6,901 nt of DNA from Deltaproteobacteria bacterium (GCA_016218905.1 JACRCS010000620.1:1-6901); one strand, 5' to 3'; counted from the stretch's first letter, positions 1 through 6,139 are shown. A program made the numbers and translations. The notes: generated from the sequence alone by a model not told the origin.

Positions 1-1
1 C

Positions 2-298
2 GATCATCCCTCCGACCTCTACAGCCGCTGGGCGGACCGCAAGGGCGCCCAGAAGATGCCGGCCGAAACCGTGCTCTTCCACCTGACGCGGCTCAACCAC
101 ATGAGCACCTCCTGTGTCGGCTGCGGCCTGTGCGACACCGCCTGCCCCATGGGTCTTCCGGTCGCCACGCTCTTCCGGAGCGTCGCCGCCGGCGTCCAGG
201 GCATGCTCGAGTACGAACCCGGCCGGAGCCTCGACGACGCCATCCCGCTCACCGTCTTCCGGGAGGACGAGCTGGAGGAGGAGTCGGGGACTGAGTGA
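2..298 (+). CDS. 4Fe-4S protein, C-terminal part (formate dehydrogenase beta / F420-hydrogenase beta-like); 5' partial
   Basis: The reading frame is open from the window edge, so the true start lies upstream; 98 codons are visible and end in TGA. The visible part carries one cluster motif, CVGCGLCDTACP (nt 113-148), a CxxCxxCxxxCP signature for a [4Fe-4S] cluster. It follows a helical stretch containing FHLTRLNHMSTS and precedes a tail with YEPGRSLDDAIPLTVF and an acidic end (DELEEE). From memory, this arrangement resembles the C-terminus of electron-transfer subunits annotated as formate dehydrogenase beta or coenzyme F420 hydrogenase/dehydrogenase beta. Such subunits pass electrons between a flavin or molybdenum partner and other Fe-S centres, usually in the cytoplasm. 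The partner genes would lie upstream, outside the window. A methionine at nt 56 could be mistaken for the start, but the residues before it continue the same domain and there is no ribosome site in front of it. The fold class is fairly sure; the exact substrate is not. Confidence 0.75.
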   Translation, partial: DHPSDLYSRWADRKGAQKMPAETVLFHLTRLNHMSTSCVGCGLCDTACPMGLPVATLFRSVAAGVQGMLEYEPGRSLDDAIPLTVFREDELEEESGTE

Positions 299-302
299 GC
301 GA

Positions 303-329
303 CCCGGCGCCGGTCGCGTCAGCGCCGGG
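303..329 (+). terminator. GC-rich hairpin just after the Fe-S gene
   Basis: CCCGGCGC (303-310) and GCGCCGGG (322-329) form a perfect 8-bp stem around an 11-base loop, starting 5 bases after the stop codon. No T-run follows, so it is not a textbook intrinsic terminator. It could be a GC-rich terminator, an mRNA 3'-end stabiliser or a Rho-assisted site. Its position argues that the Fe-S transcript ends here and that the amidohydrolase is expressed separately. Confidence 0.5.
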
Positions 330-410
330 CGCGTATAGCCGGGTCGGGCATGGCTGATCGGCTCCAGGCGGCCTCCCGGCGATATGCCAGCCTACCCTCC
401 CGTCCTTCCC

Positions 411-429
411 TTTGACCGAGGTCATCAAA
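411..429. promoter_or_regulatory. Palindromic operator candidate upstream of the amidohydrolase
   Basis: TGACC-GA-GGTCA (413-424) is a perfect 5+2+5 palindrome. It sits inside a second nested inverted pair, TTTGA (411-415) and TCAAA (425-429). It overlaps the -35 element of the possible promoter described separately, where a repressor would block polymerase. I do not recognise the cognate regulator family. Confidence 0.4.
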
Positions 430-441
430 CGGAGTTATGAG
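412..441 (+). promoter_or_regulatory. Possible sigma70-like promoter for the amidohydrolase
   Basis: TTGACC (412-417; 5 of 6 to TTGACA) is followed after 18 bases by TATGAG (436-441; 4 of 6 to TATAAT). Transcription would start near 448 and leave a leader of about 90 bases before the ATG at 539. The elements are only moderate matches in a GC-rich genome, so this is a candidate only. Confidence 0.35.
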
Positions 442-453
442 ATAAGCGAAGAA

Positions 454-513
454 GGTCGTAAGCTCTCGGGGCCCTGGGATACCGACCGCGTGGGACGCCG
501 AAGTAGGCAGCCC
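454..513 (+). promoter_or_regulatory. Structured 5' leader candidate
   Basis: Two nested elements lie between the possible promoter and the ribosome site. GGTCG (454-458) can pair with CGACC (483-487). GGG (492-494) plus GCC (497-499) can pair with GGC (506-508) plus CCC (511-513), closing a GAAGTA loop with a symmetric AC/AG internal loop. I compared it from memory with TPP, glycine, c-di-GMP-I, Moco, cobalamin, ZTP and fluoride riboswitches and found no convincing match. It may be no more than GC-rich sequence that folds by chance. Confidence 0.25.
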
Positions 514-538
514 TTCCCCTTCAATCAGGAGGCGAGAG

Positions 539-1534
539 ATGAAGATCGACATCTTTACCCACGTCATGCCCGAGCGGTACCGGAAGGCCATCGGCCGCTA
601 CACGGGCCCCTTCGAAGCCGAGATGAAGGTCCAGGAGAAGCGCCCGGCGCTCACGGATGAAGCGCTCCGGATGACGAAGCTGGCTCCCTACGAGGACCTC
701 GTCCAGGTAATCTCCGCGACCATGCCCCCTCTCGAGCTCCTCTGCCCTCCCAAGGAGGCCGCCGAGCTCGCGAGGATCTGCAACGACGAGATGGCGGAGA
801 TGGTGGCGCGCCGGCCCGAGCGGTACATCGCGGCCATCGCGAACCTGCCGATGAACGACGTGGACGCGGCGCTGCGGGAGACGGAGCGCGCGGTGAAGGA
901 GCTCGGGTTCAGAGGGGTTCAGATCTACGCCCCGACCTGTGCGAAGCCCCTCAGTGCCGGGGAGTTCATGCCGCTCTACGAGCTGATGACCAAGCTCGAC
1001 CTCCCGATCTGGATCCACCCGTACCGAAACCCGACCACGAGCGACTACGCCACGGAAGCGACCTCGTCGAACCAGCTCTTCTCGATCTTCGGCTGGCCCT
1101 ACGAGACCACCGCGGCCATGGCCCGCCTCGTCTTCTCCGGCGTCTTTGAGCGTTACCCCACCGTGAAGTTCATCACGCACCACTGCGGGGGGATGGTCCC
1201 CTACTTCGCCGATCGGCTCGCGGTGCACTACGACAACGGCCTCGAGCGCCTCGGCGCGAAGAACTTCCCGGGCCTGACGAAGCCCGTGACCGAGTACTTC
1301 CGCATGTTCTACGCCGACACCGCCCTGGACGGCGGAGCCGCGGCCCTGCGCTGCGGCCTCGAGTACTTCGGGGAAGACCACGTGCTCTTCGGGAGCGACA
1401 TGCCTTACGACATCGAAAACGGCGGCGTCTCGATCCGCCAGACGATCGCCGCGATCGAGGAGATGGGGCTCTCCGGGCGCGTCAAGAGGAAGATCTACGA
1501 GGGGAACGCCCGCAGGCTCCTCCACCTCGACTGA
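539..1534 (+). CDS. Amidohydrolase-2 family protein (ACMSD / gamma-resorcylate decarboxylase-like)
   Basis: This 331-residue cytoplasmic protein has no signal peptide and the usual length for the family. AGGAGG (527-532) lies 6 bases before the ATG, which fixes the start. Family landmarks appear in order: N-terminal IDIFTHVMPE (His8); GFRGVQIY (residues 123-130); WIHP (His160, metal-ligand position); THHCGGMVPYFADR (His215, catalytic position); and LFGSDMPYD (Asp287, metal/catalytic position). The family (amidohydrolase superfamily TIM barrels including ACMSD and gamma-resorcylate decarboxylase) performs non-oxidative decarboxylation or hydrolysis of carboxylated aromatic or related substrates using one metal ion. 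Oddly, the first residue of the usual HxH (or ExH) metal pair is Phe6, so one ligand seems missing. The gene stands alone, flanked by hairpins, and its neighbours give no pathway. Family assignment is secure; the reaction and substrate are unknown. Confidence 0.88.
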   Translation: MKIDIFTHVMPERYRKAIGRYTGPFEAEMKVQEKRPALTDEALRMTKLAPYEDLVQVISATMPPLELLCPPKEAAELARICNDEMAEMVARRPERYIAAIANLPMNDVDAALRETERAVKELGFRGVQIYAPTCAKPLSAGEFMPLYELMTKLDLPIWIHPYRNPTTSDYATEATSSNQLFSIFGWPYETTAAMARLVFSGVFERYPTVKFITHHCGGMVPYFADRLAVHYDNGLERLGAKNFPGLTKPVTEYFRMFYADTALDGGAAALRCGLEYFGEDHVLFGSDMPYDIENGGVSIRQTIAAIEEMGLSGRVKRKIYEGNARRLLHLD

Positions 1535-1540
1535 AGGCGG

Positions 1541-1577
1541 GCAGGGGGCGGTCGCCGGGCGGCCGGCCGCCCCCTGC
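1541..1577. terminator. Bidirectional GC hairpin between convergent genes
   Basis: GCAGGGGGCGG (1541-1551) and CCGCCCCCTGC (1567-1577) are an 11-base perfect inverted repeat around a 15-base loop. It lies between the stop codon of the amidohydrolase (+) and that of the lipoprotein gene (-). Its position between two converging transcripts strongly suggests a shared terminator. Neither side has a T-run, so termination may rely on stem strength or on Rho. Confidence 0.65.
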
Positions 1578-1589
1578 GCGGGACATTGA

Positions 1590-2147
1590 CTACGGCACGG
1601 TCTTCACCTCCGCCGAGGCCTGGAGTGCCGCCGTTATGTCGACGGTGCTCTGGCTCGTCCGGCTGTACCCCACCGCTTGAGGTATAGAAAGCGCCAGGGC
1701 GGCAGGGTTCGGCGGTGCGGCCGAGGGATGGGTGACTGTCAGCTCGGCAATCTCCAACTCGCCTCCCGCCGCCAAGACGGGCTCCTCGGGAGTAGCGACC
1801 GCGATCCTTGCGACTCCGCCCGAGAAGGAGCCCGAGATGATCCTGTGCGGGCTCGTCAGGTCCTTACCGACACTCAAGGACTGACTGGCGATGGAGGTGC
1901 TACCGGGCTCGGTTGCCACGGTCACCCCTTCGGGGAACGCCACGGTGAGAATGACGCCTTGAACTGGAGCGCCCAAGGCTCCGCCGCTCTCATTCGCGAC
2001 GCTGAAGGACACCTTGGCGGTGCTCGTGTCCCCCCCGCCGCCGTCTCCCCCTCCCCCGAGGGGACCTCCTCCCCCGCCTCCTCCGCCGCAAGCGGCGAGC
2101 AGCAGCACGACCGCGTATACCGAGAACCACCTCTGCATGTATCTCAT
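1590..2147 (-). CDS. Lipoprotein with Gly-rich linker and cohesin-like domain (C, last gene of the oxidase operon)
   Basis: A 185-residue exported lipoprotein. Residues 1-20 form a lipoprotein signal peptide: Arg2 and Arg6, a hydrophobic run VYAVVLLLAA, and lipobox L17-A18-A19-C20. Cys20 would be lipidated and hold the protein in the membrane. Residues 21-39 are nearly all glycine (with P, L and D), a flexible tether. Residues 45-185 are rich in beta-strand patterns: VSFSVAN, GVILTVAFPEGVTV, SGSFSGGVARIAVA, GGELEIAELTVTH, ALALSIPQAVGY. This resembles cohesin-type modules, with the GxxLTVxFPxGVTV strand followed later by a Gly-Glu-Leu strand near 129-137. The start is set by AAGGAG (2156-2161), 8 bases upstream; Met4 would be too far away. 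It follows gene B by 56 bases on the same strand. Because B ends in a dockerin-like module, the likely role is to anchor the oxidase at the cell envelope. The lipoprotein call is strong; cohesin is by strand pattern only. Confidence 0.8.
   Translation of the reverse strand: MRYMQRWFSVYAVVLLLAACGGGGGGGGPLGGGGDGGGGDTSTAKVSFSVANESGGALGAPVQGVILTVAFPEGVTVATEPGSTSIASQSLSVGKDLTSPHRIISGSFSGGVARIAVATPEEPVLAAGGELEIAELTVTHPSAAPPNPAALALSIPQAVGYSRTSQSTVDITAALQASAEVKTVP
2031..2087 (-). repeat. Glycine-codon low-complexity tract
   Basis: Nineteen codons of lipoprotein C (residues 21-39), almost all GGN. The coding strand has many runs of G, so both slippage and G-quadruplex formation are possible. In the protein it forms the tether between the lipidated cysteine and the folded domain. 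Confidence 0.8.
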
Positions 2148-2203
2148 GGCACCAGCTCCTTTGCGATCCAGGCTCTCGTCCGACCAGCGAGGGTTGCGTA
2201 CTC

Positions 2204-4147
2204 CTACAGCGGCGATCCCGTCGCCATCTTCAGGATCGTGACCACATCGTGGAGGTCGATGGCACCGTCAGGGTGCGATTGGCCTTCCATGATTGGGCCG
2301 ATGTCGAGCCGCCCAATCTCGTCGGCGGTAGGCGGCCTGCCGTCTCGGGCGATATCGAGCGCCTCTTCGGCCTCGGCCACGGAGTAGGGGGCCGCGCTCA
2401 CCACGAACGCGACCTCCAGGACCACGTTCGCGCCGTTGACGGTCACTCGCTGGAAGGGAGGCTTGGCAGCGAGGCCGTCGGGAAGGACCGGAATGACCTC
2501 GTACATGCCGTTCGCGAGGCCTGCCACCGTGAAGGTGCCGTCGGGCTGAACGGGAGCGGGCGCGGGCTTGCTCCCCGCCAGGCTCATCGGCTCGATGCGG
2601 ATCGAGAGGGGCTCCTCCAGCGGAGCTCCTGCCTCGTCCGTGACCAAACCGGAGACGGTGAAGCTCTCCACCGGCGCCGGCGTTCCCCCAATCTCCATGG
2701 GAATCAGGGCGGTGAAGAGGACGTCCTGCGCGAAGTCCGCGGGGAAGACGCCCTCCGGGTCGGGCACCTGGCCGCGGGTGTCGATGAACTTCACGGTCGC
2801 GAACTGGCCGGCGGGCAGCGCTTCCGTGAGCTTGATCAGCGCGTCGAAGCGGCGCGCGACGCTGATGTGGATCGGGGTGCCGGCGGGCACCGTGTACGCG
2901 TGGTTGTACTGGCCATAGGGCGGAACGCCCAGCGCGCGGCCGTCCCAGGCGATGATCACGACCGACACCGGGAAGGTGATCTCCGCGCAACCGTAGGCGC
3001 CGTTGAGGCACCGGAGGAGGATCGTCTGTCCCACCTCTGCCCTGATCGGGACTTGGGTACCTTCGACGCCGCTGTTCAGCTCCCGCGGAACGGTGATGCC
3101 GGTCGGCAGCGTGCCGGTGCCTCCCTTCGGCGCCGCGACCGGGACGCCCGTGACGAACCAGTAATCGGCGTGGAAGTCGTTGAAGGCGAAGAAGCCGGCC
3201 TGGCCCACGTTTTCGTGGAATCGGTCGTTCACGCCCGGCACGTCGCCGTGCCTCGGGAAGGTCGCTCTCGGATTCGAGCCGAGATCACTCCACCGGGAGT
3301 CCCGGTCATCGAAGACCCAGAGCGCCTCGACGTCGTAGGTGACCGTCATCGCGTGAGGATCGGTCGCGAACTGGCCGAGCGGATCCGGGTCGGTGATCAG
3401 CCCGCCCTTGAAGCCTCCGAAGAAGCCGCTCAGGTCCTCGAAGGCCGGAGGCTGCCCTGGGGGCGCCACGTTTACTCTGGTCAGGTTCGCGGCCGTCCGG
3501 CGCTTCCCGTCCCGTCCCGCGCCGATCGGAATGGCCGGGTTCAGCGTGCCATCCGGGTTCAGGGATGCGAAGAACGCGTCCGGCGTCTCCACGACGAAGA
3601 AGCCGTAGAGGCCGAACTCGAAGTGCTGAACGGTGTTGCGGTGGCAGTGATAGAAGTAGCTTCCGATGAAGTTGGGCTGCAACTGGTACGTATAGCGGCC
3701 GATCTCCATCGAGCAGTTACCGACCCCGTCGTTGACCGGCGTCGGCTCGAGCCCGTGCCAATGGATGGTGTGGGGCGGCGGCCCGTGCCCCTGCGTGTCG
3801 GCGTGGAATACGACGCCCCTCGGCACCCGGATCGTGGTGCCGGGGAACGTCCCGACGGCCACGGGGTTGTCCCCGTCCCGAATGAGGAAGTAGTCCAGTC
3901 CGCCCGGCCGCTCGTCCCAGGTCGGTATGTTCAGGCCGTGCATAAGGTCCGGCTTGACCGTGTGCGGCGTGGTGGGCCCGTTGAGGAGCCCGGCCGCGGC
4001 CATCACCACCGGGACGGGGTTCTTCGGCGCCACGCGGTCGGGCGTCGCCGGGCTCACCGTCGGCGGATCGAACATCTTCGTCCACATCCCTTCCATGCCG
4101 ACCACGGACCAACGCGGGATCCGATTGGGGGTGTCTTGGAATGCCAT
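2204..4147 (-). CDS. Multicopper oxidase subunit with type 1 copper site and C-terminal dockerin-like module (B)
   Basis: A 647-residue protein with no visible signal peptide. The first cupredoxin domain contains HTIHWHG (His126, His129, His131) and YHCH (His167, Cys168, His169) followed by His175 and GLYG. This supplies a type 1 copper Cys/His set plus four histidines for the type 2/type 3 cluster. A second cupredoxin-like region (about 360-482: GQTILLRCLNGAYG, WDGRALGVPPYG) has no copper motif. Residues 494-582 look like a carboxypeptidase-regulatory/SD-type beta sandwich (VSGLVTDEAGAPL, PDGTFTVAGL, GMYEVIP). Residues 586-644 look like a dockerin (EEALDIARDG, then LDIGPIMEG and HPDGAIDLHDVVTILKMATG). 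The second pair of cluster motifs found in complete oxidases is absent; gene A upstream provides it. The start is set by AAGGAGG (4154-4160). It follows A by 15 bases and its frame is the same as A's, separated by A's TAG. Oxidase class is sure; the substrate (metal ion or phenol) is unknown. Confidence 0.88.
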   Translation of the reverse strand: MAFQDTPNRIPRWSVVGMEGMWTKMFDPPTVSPATPDRVAPKNPVPVVMAAAGLLNGPTTPHTVKPDLMHGLNIPTWDERPGGLDYFLIRDGDNPVAVGTFPGTTIRVPRGVVFHADTQGHGPPPHTIHWHGLEPTPVNDGVGNCSMEIGRYTYQLQPNFIGSYFYHCHRNTVQHFEFGLYGFFVVETPDAFFASLNPDGTLNPAIPIGAGRDGKRRTAANLTRVNVAPPGQPPAFEDLSGFFGGFKGGLITDPDPLGQFATDPHAMTVTYDVEALWVFDDRDSRWSDLGSNPRATFPRHGDVPGVNDRFHENVGQAGFFAFNDFHADYWFVTGVPVAAPKGGTGTLPTGITVPRELNSGVEGTQVPIRAEVGQTILLRCLNGAYGCAEITFPVSVVIIAWDGRALGVPPYGQYNHAYTVPAGTPIHISVARRFDALIKLTEALPAGQFATVKFIDTRGQVPDPEGVFPADFAQDVLFTALIPMEIGGTPAPVESFTVSGLVTDEAGAPLEEPLSIRIEPMSLAGSKPAPAPVQPDGTFTVAGLANGMYEVIPVLPDGLAAKPPFQRVTVNGANVVLEVAFVVSAAPYSVAEAEEALDIARDGRPPTADEIGRLDIGPIMEGQSHPDGAIDLHDVVTILKMATGSPL

Positions 4148-4162
4148 GGCGTTCCTCCTTCC

Positions 4163-5695
4163 CTAGCGCGTATGGGCCTGGTGCGCCGCGCCGAGCGGCG
4201 GCGGCTCGGTTCCCGGCGCCGGGCCGGTGGCGCTGATGCCGCGGATGTTCCGGTACATCATGTGGAAGTCCTCATCCATGGGAAAATCCATGAATCCCGG
4301 CGTGGTCCGGTCGCCCGTGAAGTACATCCCGGAGATCAGCCCCAGGTTGTAGTTGCCGCCCTGGGCGGTCTGGCTCGGCTCCGAGTGGTCGTGCATCGGG
4401 AAGCAGAGGGGTGAGAGCCGCTGCTTCAGATCGACGGGGTTGCCGTTGACGTCCATGGCGACGTCCTCTCCCTCGGCGGGGAAGAAGACCCCGAACTCCT
4501 CCTCCGGCGGCCAGGTCCGCCTCCCGAAGTCGGTCTCGAGGCCGAGATCCGGTAGGCCGATCCCTCTGGCGTTGGGGCAGTCCGCGGGTCTCGTGAAGGG
4601 GACGGTGTAGTCGACCCGGTCCATCGGCTCGACGTTGAAGGTGTCGAGCCAGAGGAGATTCTCCTGGACAACGCCGTTCTTGCTCGTGACGTAGAAATGG
4701 TCGCCGTGGAGGTGCATCGAATGGGTCCAGAGCCCGGCGTTCAGGATGTGGACGATCACGGGTTCCCCGACGCGGCCGATCGGGGTGATGGTCGGGCTGA
4801 AGTGGCCGAAGAAACCGGACTGGCCATTGATGGTGAAGTACTGGGGCGTGAAGCTCGCCTGGTTGGTCGGGTCGAAGTCGGATCTCAGGAACTTCTGCAT
4901 GAACTCCTGGGGATTGAAGATCGCGCCCGCCGGCAGGCTACCGACCTCCCGGAAGAGGTTCGGGCTGGCCTGATGGAGCAGCCACACGTATGTCCGGAAG
5001 GGAGGACAGTTGGGGACCGTCGGATCGAGGGCCCAGGGGGTCGGGTCGCCCTCCTCCCACGCGAGACCCGGGAAGTGGTCGGTGTCACCGAAATGGTTGT
5101 AGAGGTTCTGGACCGCCTCCGTCGGGTCGTCGTAGGGGGTAAACTTGTTGCCGAGGCCGGGAGGCACGTTCGGGTCCGGCATGACAACCAGCGCGCCGTG
5201 CAGGCCCATCATCCGGTTCACCGGAGCGTTCAGGTTGTCGAAGTAGAGGAACGCACCCAGCTGATCGACGGTGAAGGAGCCCGAGAAGGTACCCCCGTTT
5301 GGGGCGATGGGATGGCTGCTGAAGATCGGTGGATCGCCCGGGAGCCTGCCCGGGATGAAGAAGGCGTGCGGCTCGTCCAGGGTGTTCGTGATGTTGACGG
5401 TGATCGTATCGCCCTTCGTCGCGACGATCGTCGGGCCCGGGCACTCGAGCGGGATCGCCACGGGGCCCGCTGCACCGTCGCTTACCGACATCCTATAGAC
5501 CCAGAAGTAGCACTCTGCCGGGTTGACGGCATTGTGCGTCACCATCTCCTTGATGGCGTCGGTGATCACGATGTCCAGCACCTGTCCCTGCTCGAGGGCG
5601 AAGGCGGCGCCCCCCCGCAGCCAGGGAAGTCGGCTGCCGACGACGATCGTTGCCGCGCCCCCGAGACTCCACTTCAGAAAGTCGCGTCTCCTCAT
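4163..5695 (-). CDS. Tat-exported multicopper oxidase-like subunit with cluster motifs only (A, first gene of the operon)
   Basis: A 510-residue protein. Residues 1-35 are a Tat signal: MRRRDFLKWSLGG, a hydrophobic stretch, then A-F-A before the mature part, which predicts folded export to the periplasm. The N-terminal cupredoxin domain (about 36-172: PGPTIVATKGDTITVNITN, GAFLYFDN, GLHGALVV) has lost copper motifs: EPHAFFIPG stands where HWHG is expected. The C-terminal domain keeps HSMHLHGDHF (His325, His328, His330, His333) and CFPMHDH (His435, His437), followed by SEPSQTAQGGNY. Asp436 replaces the type 1 cysteine of the usual HCH, so A alone has half a trinuclear cluster and no type 1 site. 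The start was chosen because it begins the Tat motif and has a strong Shine-Dalgarno; an upstream in-frame ATG (5776) has neither. The next gene, B, has the complementary motifs. A resembles cupredoxin proteins of metal-oxidising bacteria; its substrate is unknown. Confidence 0.88.
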   Translation of the reverse strand: MRRRDFLKWSLGGAATIVVGSRLPWLRGGAAFALEQGQVLDIVITDAIKEMVTHNAVNPAECYFWVYRMSVSDGAAGPVAIPLECPGPTIVATKGDTITVNITNTLDEPHAFFIPGRLPGDPPIFSSHPIAPNGGTFSGSFTVDQLGAFLYFDNLNAPVNRMMGLHGALVVMPDPNVPPGLGNKFTPYDDPTEAVQNLYNHFGDTDHFPGLAWEEGDPTPWALDPTVPNCPPFRTYVWLLHQASPNLFREVGSLPAGAIFNPQEFMQKFLRSDFDPTNQASFTPQYFTINGQSGFFGHFSPTITPIGRVGEPVIVHILNAGLWTHSMHLHGDHFYVTSKNGVVQENLLWLDTFNVEPMDRVDYTVPFTRPADCPNARGIGLPDLGLETDFGRRTWPPEEEFGVFFPAEGEDVAMDVNGNPVDLKQRLSPLCFPMHDHSEPSQTAQGGNYNLGLISGMYFTGDRTTPGFMDFPMDEDFHMMYRNIRGISATGPAPGTEPPPLGAAHQAHTR

Positions 5696-5700
5696 GGATC

Positions 5701-5707
5701 CCTCCTT
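5701..5707 (-). promoter_or_regulatory. Ribosome binding site deciding the start of A
   Basis: AAGGAGG on the minus strand lies 5 bases before the ATG at 5695. It supports the Tat-signal start over the ATG 81 bases further upstream. Confidence 0.8.
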
Positions 5708-5775
5708 CCGCGCTATGGTGCTACCCCTGTCGTGCTCCCAGCCGCTCCGAAAAACCGTACCTATCGTTTGTCCCA

Positions 5776-5791
5776 TCTCGACGCTTCGAGA
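5776..5791. promoter_or_regulatory. Perfect 6+4+6 palindrome upstream of the oxidase operon
   Basis: TCTCGA-CGCT-TCGAGA is a perfect inverted repeat about 80 bases before the start codon of A. It could be an operator or a leader hairpin. No clear -35/-10 pair could be placed around it. Confidence 0.35.
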
Positions 5792-5865
5792 AAGATTTCG
5801 CGGAGTTTACCGCCAAGGTTCAGGATCACGTCCGAGAGCAAAACAGACCATGTCGGGATTTGCCG

Positions 5866-5881
5866 GTAGGAAAAACCCTAC
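5866..5881. promoter_or_regulatory. GTAG-N8-CTAC inverted repeat, site 1
   Basis: GTAGGAAAAACCCTAC: GTAGG and CCTAC arms around 6 bases, about 170 bases before the start of A. It has the same outer arms and total length (16 bp) as site 2. The symmetry and A-rich centre suit a dimeric regulator; the family is not known. Confidence 0.4.
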
Positions 5882-5911
5882 ATTTGGGTGCGGGGTTACC
5901 CGCCCCGGCGC

Positions 5912-5927
5912 GTAGGGGTTCGGCTAC
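5912..5927. promoter_or_regulatory. GTAG-N8-CTAC inverted repeat, site 2
   Basis: GTAGGGGTTCGGCTAC repeats the GTAG...CTAC arms of site 1, with its centre 46 bp away. Between the two sites lies another small perfect hairpin, GCGGG (5890-5894) and CCCGC (5899-5903). Two matching sites upstream of one operon suggest cooperative binding. Confidence 0.35.
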
Positions 5928-6139
5928 AGGCCTTGTCGGATGCGGGTGCGAGAAGGAAGGGGGGTGCGGAAGGCTCGAAGAAGTAGCCGAAAGGTCCTAA
6001 GTCCCCTCGGCTTCAGGATTAATACGCAAGCGCACTGCTCTCCCCGTGATGAGGCGCGAGCGGCCCAGAAGGGTCGGCTCTTGTCCGACGGGGGTCGTAG
6101 CTTCGGTGAGCCGAGGGAGGCGGAGGCAGGGACGTTGCA

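Noticed and set aside
454..530. Glycine- or TPP-type riboswitch upstream of the amidohydrolase
   Set aside because: A short GCCGAAG segment recalls the glycine aptamer, but the other conserved segments of both classes are absent.
521..1525. Minus-strand open frame of 334 codons
   Set aside because: It is antisense to the amidohydrolase, which has the family motifs and a perfect Shine-Dalgarno.
4148..4165. A and B as one gene broken by a nonsense mutation
   Set aside because: B has its own AAGGAGG and ATG well placed in the gap, and each protein begins and ends naturally. The shared frame is kept only as a finding.
2249..4414. Long plus-strand open frame of 721 codons
   Set aside because: It is antisense to the two oxidase genes, Arg/Gly/Val/His-rich without domains, and lacks a ribosome site: an artefact of GC-rich codon use.
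5696..5776. Upstream in-frame ATG for gene A at 5776
   Set aside because: It would put 27 non-conserved residues before the Tat motif and has no ribosome site; the ATG at 5695 has AAGGAGG 5 bases upstream.
4697..5869. Plus-strand open frame of 390 codons
   Set aside because: It is antisense to gene A, whose cupredoxin motifs and Tat signal are clear; the composition is that of a shadow frame.
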